A DNA stretch of 64,000 bases from Clavaria fumosa (taxonomy: Eukaryota; Basidiomycota; Agaricomycetes; Agaricales; Clavariaceae): positions 1,364,001 to 1,428,000 of the forward strand of contig OX637800.1 of assembly GCA_951802425.1 (NCBI GenBank). Direction: 5' to 3'. Under the pieces are notes generated by a model. That model ran no database searches and was not told the origin of the DNA. It worked only from the letters and a program-made list of their open reading frames with translations. Shown here piece after piece: positions 12,113-25,537 of this stretch (position 1 is its first letter; every line of letters starts with the position of its first letter). A program made the position numbers and the translations under genes.

Positions 12113-13542
12113 ATGGCTGCCAAAGAAACGCGAATGACGGACATGGGGTGGCCAGGATATGGTCCCTTTCGCTATACGCACCTACGAGAACCTGAGCTTT
12201 CTGCAGAGCTCGCTCGTCTTTCCAGGGCCAAGACTGTCGACGGCGTGCACTGCGTCAACTTTCAGCCGAGCCCAAATCCGGATGAGCGCATCCAGGATCG
12301 GTACGTAGTTCAGGACTGGCAGATGTCTGATGGAGTATGGAAGTTTTTGGCAGTGTTTGACGGTGCGCCCGACCCCTTGCCTCGTCGAGTTACTCACCAA
12401 TGAACCCCACTGCGTAGGACACGCTGGCCACGACACTGTGGACCACACAGTCGCTGAACTCCCATCACAGATTAAGTCCGCCCTTTCTCCCCTGCTGGGC
12501 TCTCGGAAAGACGGGTCCTCTCCCTCCCCCTCTGCCGTCTCAGCGACACTCGTCGCGACAATAGCCGCGTTTGACGATTCAATAACAGCAGGCGTCACTG
12601 GGCTGTTTCCAGGTGGCATCGATGAGATCTCCTCGCTTTCAGACGAGGACATCCAGCGTGTGATTAACGACGATGGCGAGAACTCTGCGAGGCTGGCACG
12701 AGCGACGCGCGGCTCCACAGCCATAATCGCACTTCTTGACCCCTCGCGCAACCAGCTCTGGGTGGCCGGCTTGGGCGACTCCCAAGCAGGTGAGGTCTCG
12801 TGGTGCAGCGCTATCTATCCTTAATACCGTGTTCAAGAGTCTGGACTTGTTTCGTGTCGCAGTGTTGGTGACGGAAGACACGAGTGGCGCCTTCCACGCC
12901 TCGGTGCTCAGCTCGTACCACAACGGCGAAGACGCGGATGAGGCGCAACGCGTCAGGAACGAACATCCAGGCGAGAACTACTGCATCCACAATGGTCTTG
13001 TGCTCGGCGCTCTCGCAGTGACGCGCGGTACGTCATCACTGCGCTCAACCGTGTTTCCCGGATTATTAATAATTGACCCTCTCTCCCTTACCACGTTGCA
13101 AGCGCTCGGTGACACCCACTACAAGTTGCCCGCGGTGTACACCAATCGCGTCTTTCTCAACTTCGCTTCCAAGTTCAAGTGTCGCATCGGCGTAGACCAG
13201 TTGGCGCACCGCATCCACACTCCGCCGTATGTATCGAACGTTGCCGAGGTGCGGCACGTCGATCTCCGCACATCAAGCCCAACGGCGCTCATCTTGTGCT
13301 CCGACGGACTGCTCGATCTGTACGAGTGCACGAGTACTGAGTCGATCGTACTTAAGGCAGCTATATGGGCCGGAATCGTAGGCGGCCCTGGGCGTGAGCA
13401 AAACCTAGCCTTGAGGCTGCTCCGCCATGCCCTGGGTGGCGAAAATGAAGAGATGGTGTCGAGGGCGATGACAGTAGAACTCGCAGAATGGTGGATGGAT
13501 GATACTACTGTCATTGTCTTACCTCTGCGAAGTCGTTCGTGA
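12113..13542 (+). CDS. PP2C-type (PPM) Ser/Thr protein phosphatase, pyruvate dehydrogenase phosphatase-like
   Basis: Exons 12113-12362, 12418-12789, 12863-13027 and 13103-13542 join in phase to 1227 nt (408 residues). PPM motifs appear in order: FLAVFDGHAGHDT (metal-binding Asp and Gly), GSTAIIALLD, LWVAGLGDSQA, LGALAVTRALGDTHYK (the TR-x-x-GD block), ALILCSDGLLDL, and WMDDTTVIVLPL near the C-terminus, where DD stands in place of the commoner DN. These are Mg/Mn-dependent Ser/Thr phosphatases. The layout resembles fungal Ptc5/PDP enzymes, which act on pyruvate dehydrogenase in mitochondria, but the N-terminus (MAAKETRMTDMGW) does not look like a mitochondrial presequence, so place and substrate remain open. 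Confidence 0.9.
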
Positions 13543-13678
13543 AGAGTATTTGTTTGATACACGAGTCATTGTATGTACAGTACAGTAAACAAGTCATGGG
13601 ATATTTGCATATAGGTCATTGGTCTGGTACCGATGAGGCGCAGACGGCAGGAACTCGTGGTACGGGCCAACAGGATGG

Positions 13679-16600
13679 CTAAGCAATGTCAAGCAACTTG
13701 CCATTGTACAGTAAGAAGCCGTCATCAACGCAAAGCTGAGGCTTTCCCGGTCTGGCCATTGGGGTGGCAGTCTTGGGAAGCTGAATCGCTTTCAAAGCAA
13801 GTTTCAGGTTCTCCCGAATTTCCGGGACGTCCTCGTGTCGTAGTTCGCGAATTAGTTGCTCCACCTCCAGCGCACGACTTGCAAGAATAGCCGGTTTGCA
13901 CTGCGAATGAATTTTTGAATTTGGCTTGAGGGCATTCCACAACTTTCGAGCGAAGTTGACCCGAGCACTTCAGGAGTCTCTGCGATTAGCGAATCGCGAG
14001 CTAAGCGTCATCGTAGACTTACACGGCCTCGTTGAGTCTCTCGCCCGCCTTTTCCAGAGGCACATTACTCGAGGTATTCCAAGCCAATTTTGCCTCAGTC
14101 TTACAGTCTTGAGCGCATTTAATGGCGAAGTCCAAACATAAAAGCAGATGCGGTAGTGGTCCGAGGAACAGACAGCGATAGCGACTGTCAGACCAATGCG
14201 TCGCTCGCGCTTGCGACAAGCAAGATGTAAAGTGATGAACTAGACCTCCTTCCGTGGTATTGCCGAGACGCGAGAGGTGTCGGCGGCATACGCGTTGAAT
14301 CCTCAGCGCAGCCCGGATTTCATCGTCGGTAGGAAGGGTGGGTGGATTGGGCGCGTCTGCGACGTCGGCAAGGTCTTCTCCGTCCGCGGAGTGAATATCA
14401 TTTGTCTCGTCGACGTCCTCCTCGATTTCATCCTCATCGCCTTTGGCTGACGCCACGTCGGTGTCCGGTGCCAACTCGTCCGAAGCGTAGGAAGTGTCGA
14501 CGGCAAGCCTCTGAGGGATGAATGGAACTGCATCTGGCCTTAATGTCAACGTTTTGGCAGCAGATGACTCTCCCAAGAGTATCGGAAGAATATCTTCCCT
14601 GGTCTTGAAGAAACACGGACGTATGTCCTGCACATTTTGAGTAAACCTCGGTCGTCTGCTCTCGTGTTGTAGACGAATCATTTCATCCATCCGGAAAGAG
14701 GTTGCAGATCGGTGTATAGCGCGAGCAAGATGACCCCAGGTCTTGGCCTCCACGTACCTAGATAAACTTTGAGTTTCTTCCCAGAGAAAGTGCGTACTGA
14801 CTTACGGGCGAAGAAGTGTATTTTGAGCATATGATCGTAGCGATTGCATGATCCTGAGGATATTTCCGCGGAGTTCATCATTCCGTATGTTGTACCCCAC
14901 TTCGTAAGTTGCTTGCGGTCAGAAACTTAGAGGCTCAACATACCAGTCACTTACGTAGACACAAACATCGGCAGCTAGAGCACATGATACCGTCAGGACG
15001 AAGGTTATCCACGATTACGACATATGCTCACATGCGAACTGCGAAGACATGACGATAGGCGGGGGGAACTTTCCCGCCTTCGAGCATCAGATCTGTCATT
15101 TTTCAGCCACAACATCCAAAAAAAGAAGAAAATAAAACAAACAATTTGTACTCTCTTTGTACAGTTGTTCAAGCAATTTCTGGGTTACGCCCAAAAACCA
15201 ACGCCACGGACGAGGGCGTTCGAACGTTCCCAGTTGAGCGGTCGTCAAAATATTCGTGATCCAGCTCAGAGGAAGTGTGATATTGTCAAGTCTATCGCCT
15301 TTTCCGAGGATCACCATAGAAGCACAAACGAATTCAACGAAGTCACAAAGTGCACTGATGTTTACCGCAACGCAGTTATCGATCACGCCCCTGGCACAAC
15401 TGAGTCAATAAGGGTTCGTCGCATGTGAAACATGAAGCACTTCAGAAAACGGAGAGCACTGAGAATCGAATCTTGGTAAGCGCCACGCAACGATTTGAGG
15501 TATTGGTCCGGCAGACTTGAGTGGAGACAAGGCGAGCGATGAATGTAACCAAGTGCACTATCGCCATCAATGTCGAAACAGAGGGACACGGCAATCATGA
15601 ATCTGCTCATGCTTTCGTTTCGGCCACCGTTGGGAAAGAGCTGCTGTTGGGCCCAGTCCCTCACAACTGGTAGCGCCTCATCGAAGAGACCAGCGGTAAG
15701 TTTCATGAAGCGACCCAAGGAGTAAAACTGGGGGCGCAGCGCCTCGTAGAGTTGATTGAGCCAGTATCTGTTGACGTGCTAATCAATCCGGTTTGCCATC
15801 ATAGCTTTTGCAAATGAGTACCTAGTCTCGCCATCACGTCGGTGAGAATCGATGGCAATGGAACGCAAAATCTGCATAATCAAAATTTGCAGCAAATGAA
15901 TGCGGACCCGAGCGTCCTGAAACCCAGGTGTAAATGCGGCCGGTTCAAGATGATCCCTTGAACATTCTATCCTGTAACAGCGGCCGTTGACCAAGAATGG
16001 AACGCAAGGTGTGAAAGCTTTGATTCTGCGGCAAACGCGGTTCTCATCCTCTATTCTCGATCGTAAGTGGTTCCAAAGGAAATCAGTCAATACAGGTGAG
16101 AGCTCCCAGCCACGTTTCAGCACGCGATCGCCCTGAATTTGGCCGCCCGAGTTGTTGTATCGAGCGAGCTCGTCGTGGAGAAATGAGCCCGGATTCACCA
16201 AAAATAGATCGTCAGCCGTTGGCTGAAGGCCAAACAACCTTTGCAAACCTGTATCGTTAAAGGGAGTTTTAAGACAGGCCACGGACTGCAGAAGGCGAGC
16301 ATAACAGAGAAAGCTTTTAAGAGTATCCATTACTGCGTGGATTGGGGAGTCTTGGATCTCCGCCACGCGATACTGAAGGGCATGTTCGAAGACATGCTCG
16401 AGAGAGAGTAAGGCTGCAGGTTTGTTGTTGCTTTCAAAACCCTCGCCGAGACGTTGCAATAGTCTGAAATCTTTCTTGAATATCGCTCGGAACATCCGTA
16501 TCTAAAAAGTAACAAAGGGTCAGTAATAACGAGGGCATAGTCATTGACATTCACCTCATTTCGGTCGTTCTCGTCAATTTGGGCAGGTCCCAATTGTTCT

Positions 16601-19600
16601 GCAAGCACCAGTAATTCTTTCAGCGTATCGTTCGCCTGAGCAGTCTCGGGGTCCACTCTGTAGGACAAGTTCTGCCACAGTCCGTGAAGGACGCATTCCT
16701 TGGCGTGGAGCACGGATGCCTTATTATCCGTGTCTTTCAAGAGAAGGCGAATCCCTTCTAAAACCCTTCCTTCCTCAATGTGTACCCGCGCCGCGTCTGA
16801 TAATCTGCCTTCTCTCTCATGAAGATCTGCACGAGCCCTGTCGAGATCATACGTTTCCGTAAACTCGAAAGCTTCATCCTGAGACGAGAATAATGCGATC
16901 GCTCGACTAGATGAACGTGAGGAGCGTGATCTAAATGAGATGCCGCAACACGCACTCGAATTGATGTTCCTTGAAATAAAACAAGCGAGCTGCGAGTCTG
17001 ACTTGGGCGAGGACGCCCTCATCGATGCTAGGCTCGTGGTCATGGATAATCTCCGTAACTTTTGCGAACATATTGACCTGACGGTATAATTGAACCGCTC
17101 GAGTAAAGTCCTCTCCGTCGAAGTACGCCTTGGCGGCTTCCAGAACCTCCCCAGCACCCTCAAAACATTTGCCAGCGGTCTGGAAATAATACAAACGAGG
17201 CTTCTGATCTTGAGAAGCTTTAGCACACTTGAGGAACGCATGGGCAGCAGTATTGAATGCTACCAATCGGGCTTTTGAATCTTGCCCCGGACTCGAGAAT
17301 GTATTTTGAGCTTGTTCTCGAAGGTAATATGCATTCGCTACGTCCGATTCGCGCTGCAGCCCCGCTCGTTCAAAGCAATGCATGGCTTGTAGGTAACGCG
17401 TATGCTGGAACAACGAACGTCCTGTTTGCGCCCACTCTTCTGGAGTAGATTTGACGGCCAGGCGTGGCACATTCATCCCAGGAGTGCAATGCTCAATCCT
17501 GTGGAGTCAAAATTAAGGCCTGTAGAAAGGTCATTCGGTCTTCATGACGTACTGGTTTCTCGCGGACCAAAAAAGCTGTGGAAGCCGCATTGTTTGAATC
17601 CCAAAACGAACTAAGAGATAGCTTACATACCCGCATTGGCTCACTCCTTGGTGAGCAGTCGACTATCCACAAATTGGTACGTGCGCGCGTAATTGCGACA
17701 TACAGACATTTCAACTAAAAGACGTCAGCTTGTCACAATAAGGTCAAGAAATAAATCACACCTCGCTGCAAATGGCTGCATGGCGTGTCTCGTCAAAATC
17801 TGGGGCTGCGGTTACCGGCGACGAAAGTCCTAGTTCATTCAGCACGACGCGCCACTGGGATACACTTGCGGCAGAGTCTTCGAAGAAATTATATAGTAGG
17901 ACCTTCAGAAACATCGTTAGGCGCGTCCCTGGTTTGACAGAATTAGTTACGCACGTCATTGAACTCTAGCCCTTTGCTTTCGTAAAGAGTCCTGTGTAAT
18001 GGTCTCAGGACGTGGCAGGACATGCAACTGCATGGAACGGAACATACATTACCAGTCCTATGTCACCCACTTGCTTTTGCAATTGCTTCCTCCCTGCTTC
18101 ATCACGAACGAGAATGCCTATATGAATGTTTCAATAGAACATCCAGCACGCAGATAGAATTTAATTCACATTGATTTGCGCCGAATTCGATGGCGGACGC
18201 CCTGAACGGACAGTGAGGATACGGAATAAAAAAGCATAACAAATGTTCATACTGGTCACCACCAAAAAGGAACTGTTCGTATCTAACTGTATTTTGATCC
18301 CAACCGGTGAAGAACACAGGCTTAGCGCCATCAACGATGCCTCGTTCCGGCGAAAGGAAGTCTATAGAGTCTGGCCAAAATTTCATGATGAGGTCTACCA
18401 CAGAATGTGCACAATTGACGATGCCACCGTGCGAGCGGTAGTTAACTGTCAGCTGGAACATTTTTGGTTCTACAAGCATTGATGCCAGCCAACCGTTTGA
18501 TTCATGGCTAGATCGCTAGTCGATGCGATGAGTAACGGAGATAAAGAGGCAACTCGTTTTGACTAACCTCTACACGAAAAAGGGAGGCCTTCAATTCATT
18601 GAATTTGAAAGAACTTCCTGCGGAGATAGTCTGTGCAGTATCACCAGCCCAGAAAAGACCGTGGGGATTGTTACAAAGGCGTCTCAGGACTGAATCGTGC
18701 GTCCTCAGTCCGAAGGTGAGGGAAGCCATATACAAGGCCTACTTACGCAGAGCGTCGATCAGAAGGTTGTCCTGTGCCTCATCAATGTATCTAATGGGGG
18801 ATGAGGAAGTTCACAATATGGATCTTTTGTCCAGAGACTCACAGGTATTCCACCTTACGTCCTGGTATGCCTTGCTTGTCTAGAGCACGCAATATGGCGT
18901 GCGTGCTAAAACAAGATTCGGTGACTTGGGAGAAGAGGTCAAGGAGGTGAGCTCACCGATCTGCAGCGTCTAGATCGCCGCGCTCTCTCTTGAGCCGGGC
19001 GTAAGCCTCGAACAAGGGGTATATATCGGCCCGACGTGGTGAAGACGAGAAGGCTGATTGACCCAAAGCTTCGTAAGCCGCTTGACTCATTATCTGCTTC
19101 GGGTACGACAACGCATTCTCCGAGCCCTTGATCACGCCTGGAAGTTCGAAGGCACACATGGCAGCCAAAATCTGGTTAGCCTGGAAAGGCTGAATCAAGC
19201 ATCAAACCACAAACCCAATATTTCACTAAACACTAGGAACGGATCTTGCGGTGACAAATATATGAGCAGTTGAATGACACATATTGATGAGTGCTCACCG
19301 AGTCCTTTCGTCAAATTTTGTGGTAAATGAGGCCAATAACCTTTGACGAAGCGTTTATAAGTGAACTGAGGAGTTCCACTGTCGTAGGTCATCGTAGAAA
19401 GCCCGCAAGGTTTTGGATGGTCAAATTCCGCTTGCCGGAGATCTTCCTCAAGAAGGCTACACAGCTAATAGGACAGGTGAGGCTCGAAAAAGAAAAACCT
19501 CCTACACTAACATACCCGGTTGAACGTAAGGAACAGCGGAAAGTGATTATCTTTGAGCATACTGAAACGTGTCGGCAGATTTCCCGAGACATCGACGTCG

Positions 19601-22023
19601 TCCTCTGCAGTTACAAGGTCCCGTGTCTGCTGCGCGGGCTTGGATCTCATTAGGGCGGCCAGTTCTTCGCGCGACTTGTCCCCAGTGGCGAGGGACTCCA
19701 TCAGTTTGCAGAAGTATTCCTGGACTTTGGACGCTAGTGCTGGAGATTGCGTGACGAACAACTGTCTGGGCTTGGGAAGATCGTCGCCGCATTTCTTCCA
19801 GATCCTTTCGCGGCCCAACATCTTAAAGAGCATAGTCGTTGTTTTGCTAATGAGAGGGGTAAGTGAGGATGGTCTTCGGATCCAAGCGAGGCATACCCTG
19901 TTCCACTACGCCCCAGAACATAGCAGGACTGCTCATGTTCAATGATCTCCCTCTCCTCGGGTCTTGACCAACTCTTTAGACTAAACTAAAAAAACAGGTA
20001 TATAGCCGGCACTTACGACACCTGAAAAATGTGTTGTACATCTTGATCGGCAATGATGCCTGTGTTGTATTGATGAGGTTATCTCAGGCAATGGAGAAAG
20101 ACAGTGGACAAACTATTCAAGAGAGCCTGTCCGTGTTTAATATTTTCGTCAGTCAGGGTAGGAAACAGGAGTACGCGCAGATGAACCTTTGAAAGCGGAG
20201 CAAATTTTTCCAATCTACACCATTATATCAATTTGATATTTACCACAAAACACACAAATGCGTACACCAGAAATGTGTGAATCTGAGTAGAAAGAGATGT
20301 GGCGTGAGCTTATCGAATCATTCTATAATGATATAACCTCACTTGTTCTAAGACTTCTGCAGGTGGACTGGTTTGAGTGCCGGATCTCTCAAGAGGCGTC
20401 GGTGAGGATGTCGGCCAAAACTTTGGCGAAAACACATTGTCCGCCCAACCGTTCTCTTGGTGTCTATAATCGCATCTGCATGAACTGCATCAGCAAAAAC
20501 GATATAGATTGTGGGAGGTACGACCAAAGAACCTCCGCTTATACTCCTTTCCTTTCTTCCTCAAGTGCTGCGACATCGAGTCCCAAAGGCGGTGATCGAG
20601 TTGTGCGTGAGTGTAGATGCCGAATATTTTCAGAACTGGACAATGGGCCCAGATTGGTACAGGTCGATTTGCCCAGGGCGAAGGACAACGTACCTTGACG
20701 CTCACACTAGATGGTGGAGGAATTCAGTGTCTCGAAACTCGTTGAAGAACATTGCTCACAGCCGTATCATAGTCTGCCATACAATCAACTTGATAAACAA
20801 GACGCTTGTCACGAGTCATCTTCGCCTCGTAGATTGCAACATCTGCCTGAGAATTATTTAGACGTTTCTGATTATCGGGTGAAAAATGGCCCTTCGACAA
20901 TTCTCTAGGCCCCACAAATCAGACGTGGGTCTGAAAGCGCTGGCACACACTCACTTGATCTTCTTGATATATATTTTGAAATTGATGGGCTCTGACCTCC
21001 GGGCTTCGCGTAGGTGACCTTGCGCACGAGTCGAGATGAAGATGCGCCAATCGCCAAAGTCAGCGGCGTTATCAAAGTAGAGGGCAGCTTTCATGGGCTG
21101 AACCATAGGATACGCTGAGGGTACAACAGTATTCGGTGATGGCTCTGCATCCTGTGGGGTAAGTTCTTGAGACACAGGAGCTGGTGCTTGAATCATCGTT
21201 TCTGTTTTATAGGGTAACAAGTAGGTATTCTTGATTTCATCGCACAGATCCGGTTTTCGAAGGAGGCAGAGATAGAACTGATTAAAAGGGCTTGAGCGTC
21301 AGAGAGTAGGACCAACTGTGCAGTAATTCACCTGCAATACCATCTTCTGCTCGGCCAAAAGCTTGTACGCACGATCTATGCCTTCCTGGTTGTTGGTAAG
21401 AGGCGATTGTCCTAAAGCTTGGGAGGGCGTTGAATCGAAACGACGTACTGAATCTGTCCATTTACTGGACTTGCTGAGACGTTGAGACTTAGGTTTTACA
21501 GACACGAAAAACTCAGAATCATCGGCCTCGATGATATAGCGACCCTTTGCGCGTGGGGGCTTTGTTGTGGAAATCGCCTGGAAAGCGGTGAAAGATAGTT
21601 CGACTGAATGCCTCTTTGTTTTGAGGTCATGGAGCATGTTTTCCTCGAATGGATATGATAGAAAGAGAAAATATACAGAGAGCCTATGGAGTAGCTTGCA
21701 CTGCAGCGAGCTCAGGAACGCGTTAGCATCAATGGGAAACGCATCCAAGATTGACTGCAGCAATGGGCATGATTCGCTCAAAACTGAGGACGACGTCAAG
21801 CGAAGCCTTCACTCGTGAGGTCATACTTGCCTGAAAACACCCATTCGAAGAGATGAGGCTTGGAAAGAAGTGGTTCAACGTAGTCGGCCTTCGCCTGCTG
21901 TTCGGAGAGCAAGCTTTCGAACTTTGCAACGGCAATCTCGAATTGTCCCGCCGTCTTCAGAGATTCTGCATCAAATAGCCTTGAAATATCGACGGCTGAG
22001 CTTCTGCGACGTTTTCCGCTCAT
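13679..22023 (-). CDS. Giant UvrD-like SF1 helicase with TPR C-terminal half (TRANK1-like), copy A
   Basis: The longest paralogue, from ATG 22023 (MSGKRRRSS) to the stop at 13679, split by many short introns. Along the minus strand: N-terminal helical part (21299-22023); a small beta module with YEAKMTRDKRLVYQVDC and IFGIYTHAQLDHRLWD (20490-20915); Walker A LGRSGTGKTTT split by an intron (19840-19910); the helicase 1A/1B body; Walker B YIDEAQDNLL (about 18750-18790); WAGDTAQTIS (18600-18660); FQLTVNYRSHGGIVN (18420-18470); YESKGLEFNDV (about 17955-17990); VAITRARTNLWIVDC (17650-17700). Then come TPR-like helical repeats (about 15800-17480) with a Cys/His patch CVPFLVNGRCYRIEC (about 15960-16010). 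The last exons (13679-14753) hold an acidic stretch and an IQ-like helix ALRIQRVCRRHLSRL that B and C lack. All SF1 helicase motifs look intact. Cell role is unknown. Confidence 0.82.
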
Positions 22024-22614
22024 AGTTGCACTAGATGGTTGGCAGATAAGAGAACGACGAGCTGCGCACCATTGTGTGGTCTTATATAGGCATTAGAAGC
22101 GCTGAAAGCCGCGATCACATTGTCCACCGTGAAGAGTGAATATCGTTCCGCAAGGAAATCCAACACTCATTTAAGGGTCATCCACGCCTTAATGATTGCC
22201 TTAATTTGTACATACAAAACAGTTACGTAACACAAGGGAGAACTCTAAATTACGTTATCAGATATCCAAATATGGTAAGACTATATTTAGTAAGCTGCGC
22301 CGTGGTGCTGGCTCAGCGAGCGGAGGGCAACGACAGTGCAACGGAGCAAGCAATGGACACGTTAAAGCTATGTTGAGATCAATAAAACGGAGACGGTGAA
22401 CGACACCGGTACACGCTAAATGAACCACACGAAACGCAAGTTTGCCATTTAACGGCTTGGTCAGAATTTCAATGCGCTCGTTGGCTGACGGCGTTAGTCT
22501 ACTCTTCCATCACATCAACAACGAACCTTGTCTAGCACCAACGGTGAGCTCGTTTAGAGCCGCCATATTTGCAGAATCTTCGCGAGAGTGTTTGCGGAGT
22601 TGACCGCGCTCGGA
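22024..22614. promoter_or_regulatory. Divergent promoter region between helicase A (-) and BAR/IMD-like gene (+)
   Basis: About 590 bases lie between the two start codons. For helicase A a TATA-like CTATATAAG (minus strand, about 22082-22090) stands some 60 bp upstream of its ATG. No other site stands out. Confidence 0.35.
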
Positions 22615-25537
22615 ATGGTGTATCGCTCGTCCGACTCCCGACTGCTCACCGCCTTGCTTACCACAGAACAAGCCTACTCCAAATCCCTAGTCTCGCTCCT
22701 CTCGTCTTCACACTCTTCGTTAGCTTCGTTCTCGGCGTACGCATCTGCAACATCTCCACCGGCCTCTCATGCTCTTCTTGTTGTTGCTGGTTCGCTCGCC
22801 AGCGCCGATGATGCACTCAGACGGTATGCCCGTGCTGTCGATGCATGGCGACAGTCATTGGACTCGCTCAAGAAAATGGAGCAGGAAGTGGCCAACGTCG
22901 TGCGAGACAGGGAAATTCTGTCAGTCCTTTCGCCACATATGCGCGCATATATGCCTAGTTAAACCCCTCTTAGCGTCACCCGCCTCCTCAAAGCGTCGAA
23001 ATCTCACAAGCCCACACGCGAATCCATCCTTTTCACCACCGCTTCGCCAACAAATTCCAACTCCTCTCTCCCCTTGAATGGTTCTTCTTCCTCCAAGCTC
23101 AGCTCTGCGCAGGCTCAGCTTCAGGCTTGCGAGGCGCATCTCGCCGCGCTCGAAAAGTCAGTTGAAGAACGGAGCGTAATCGTCGTCAGAGACGGACTGA
23201 ACATCCGATGTCGCGCAATGGTGGAATGTGGGTGGACGTGGGGCGAGATGGGTAAAGAGGCTTTGAGGGCTTTGGAGAGTATGGGTAGTGATGGTGAGTC
23301 TGCTCTCTCCTTTTCTTTGGGTATTGATACAATATATTGGCACTATAGTCCCTCAATCAGTGCCATTCCAACCGACTCCTCCTCCATCGGTCTCCCTTTC
23401 CAACTCGCATTCCAACTACTCTCCTTCACCGAAGTCTCTCCCACTCCCTCCCATCCACGATCACGTACCCATCACACACTCTTCAGAACCCTTCGCCCCT
23501 CCCCCGCCCAACATGCCCATCCCGGCCGCGCACAAGATCGACGACATTGTTGTCCCTACCAGTTCCAGTGACCACTCGCATACCCCTCGGCACCCTCGAC
23601 ACGTCCTCTCGCACCGCATATCAGAGCTGACTGAGCCGCCCTCCGACATTGAAGGTGACAGGAGCGGCGGAGACTCCTCTTCAGAAGAGCTCCACGGTGA
23701 ACTGCGTGTGGTAGAGAATGAGCGGTTCGCGGTGAACGGACCGAAATCGACCATCAAGCACCGTATCAGGCCCGACGGACACTCTCGTCGTCTCTCGGTG
23801 CGTTCCACCAGTACTCAAAGCGACATCTTGCACATACCGGACGAACGCACACGCTGGCGGTCCATTCCCCGGGCTGGTATCTTTGGTAGCATCAGAGGCT
23901 TTTTCACGGGCAAACCGAAAGAAGGCGAAACAGCATCATGGCCTGAGAATGACAGTGATGACGATGTCGCGCCACGAGGCTTCGCGAGCGACGTGTATGT
24001 GCCTTCCGCAAGTCTCAAGAAAACCCGCGGGAGAAAGAGGCCATATTTGAGCGAAATCCCTGCCTGGTCAGAAGGTGAAGGCACATCGCGCGGAGGGCCA
24101 TGGAGCACGCGTCTGCGTCAGGACGCCACACCCACCAGGGGGATGGCGAGGAAGGAGCGAGAAGGAGCGGAGAGCGATCCCACCGGTCCGTCTGTGAGAG
24201 CCAGAGGGCTGGTCCACACGAGGAATCAGAGCGATCTCGTGGCGAATCTTTCTACCAAGGGAAAAGAACGTCTGGTGGAGGAATGGATAGGAGAGCAGTC
24301 TACGGATTTCCTGCCCTCGATACTGCTGGCTCAGAGCACTCCCACTTCCTCCGCAATGAAAGGCACCAAGTCGAATCAAGCTCAGCCGGTGAAGGCCCTC
24401 AGAGACAGGACCAAGGCCTCGTCGTTGGCGCGCAGTGGAAGTATTACTAGTACCGTTAGTGCTCCTGCTGGGCTGTCCCCCCCGTCCATGGTAGACAAGC
24501 ACCAACGCCGGGCAAGTTTACCTCGGACCGGCAACCCAGCCGGCGGTGCTGGGAGCATGAACCTCATGAGCATCATCGAAGGCATCGGAAAGACCGTAGA
24601 CTCGACGTCTGCAGAGTCTTATCTACCGTCAAAGTATGAATCATCCTTTCGCCGCGAGCCAGGAGAGGTGCATTTGACTGTACCGAAAGCGCCATCACGC
24701 ATCACCCGAGACGAGATCGACAGTTTACCTGTGCTGAGAGTGAATGGTCACGAGCAAAAAGCGACAGATGACATATCCTTTGGATCCGGAAGGACGTTCG
24801 GTTCAATACGAGACAGCACCAGCAGTGACGGGCGCTCCCAGACATCACCTTCGACCTCCCCATGTGTGGATGGGGCAGCCAGACTCAACGCCCGCAGTGG
24901 CATAACCCGGCCAGCCAAATCACCTCTCCGGAGCGCACTGAGGCACAGTCGAAGTCCTTCGCCTTCGCCGCTGCAACACGACCATGACTCCGGAAAGCCG
25001 CCTGCCGTCCATGTCCTCGCAGCAGGTGCAGGTGCTGCAGGGAACCTAGAGTTGACAGAACCACGCCAGATTTTTGAGCACCAAACCGATGATGAGAGTG
25101 AATGTTCCTCATCTTCCTATCTGACTGCCCGAGGGTCTCTGGATGACAGCGACGAAGAAGACTCACGGAAACCAGCGCATGATGTGCCGAGTCACAACGT
25201 TTTGGACCATGACCGCACCGGCGGAAACAAGACGAATCAACACGCACAACTGTCGCTAATTGCGAAGGACGGCAAGGATGAGTCTCCTCGACGCAAAGTT
25301 GTCCGAGTCTCGTTAAAGCCTGAGTTCTCGCCTCCGCCGCCTTCGTTCAGCCCCGAAGACGAGGATGCTAGCATGGCAGGAGCGTCACCATGGAACGAAG
25401 TTAGAGATAAGACGGTGACGAATGTATGGGACGACTCAAGCGAGGAAGATGAGGAGTACGCCCGCGCACGAAGATTGCTAGGGAGGGTGGCGAACAGGGC
25501 CAAGTTGAAGGCATCGAATCGGCGATCATTTTCCTAA
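22615..25537 (+). CDS. BAR/IMD-like domain protein with long disordered Ser-rich tail
   Basis: Exons 22615-22919, 22974-23293 and 23349-25537 join in phase to 2814 nt (937 residues). The first 200 residues are helical and coiled-coil-like: LLTALLTTEQAYSKSLVSLL, ALRRYARAVDAWRQSLDSL, MEQEVANVVRDREIL, then LQACEAHLAALEKSVEERS and CRAMVECGWTWGEMGKEAL. This matches the IMD/BAR-like membrane-curving domain of fungal Ivy1-like proteins. The remaining 700 residues are Ser/Pro-rich, acidic and probably disordered, ending KLKASNRRSFS. In relatives the helical domain starts further upstream; in this frame a stop lies at about 22555, so the true start may be in an unseen upstream exon, or the N-terminus is shortened. 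Its 3' end was copied into the duplication at 33.7 kb. Confidence 0.7.
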
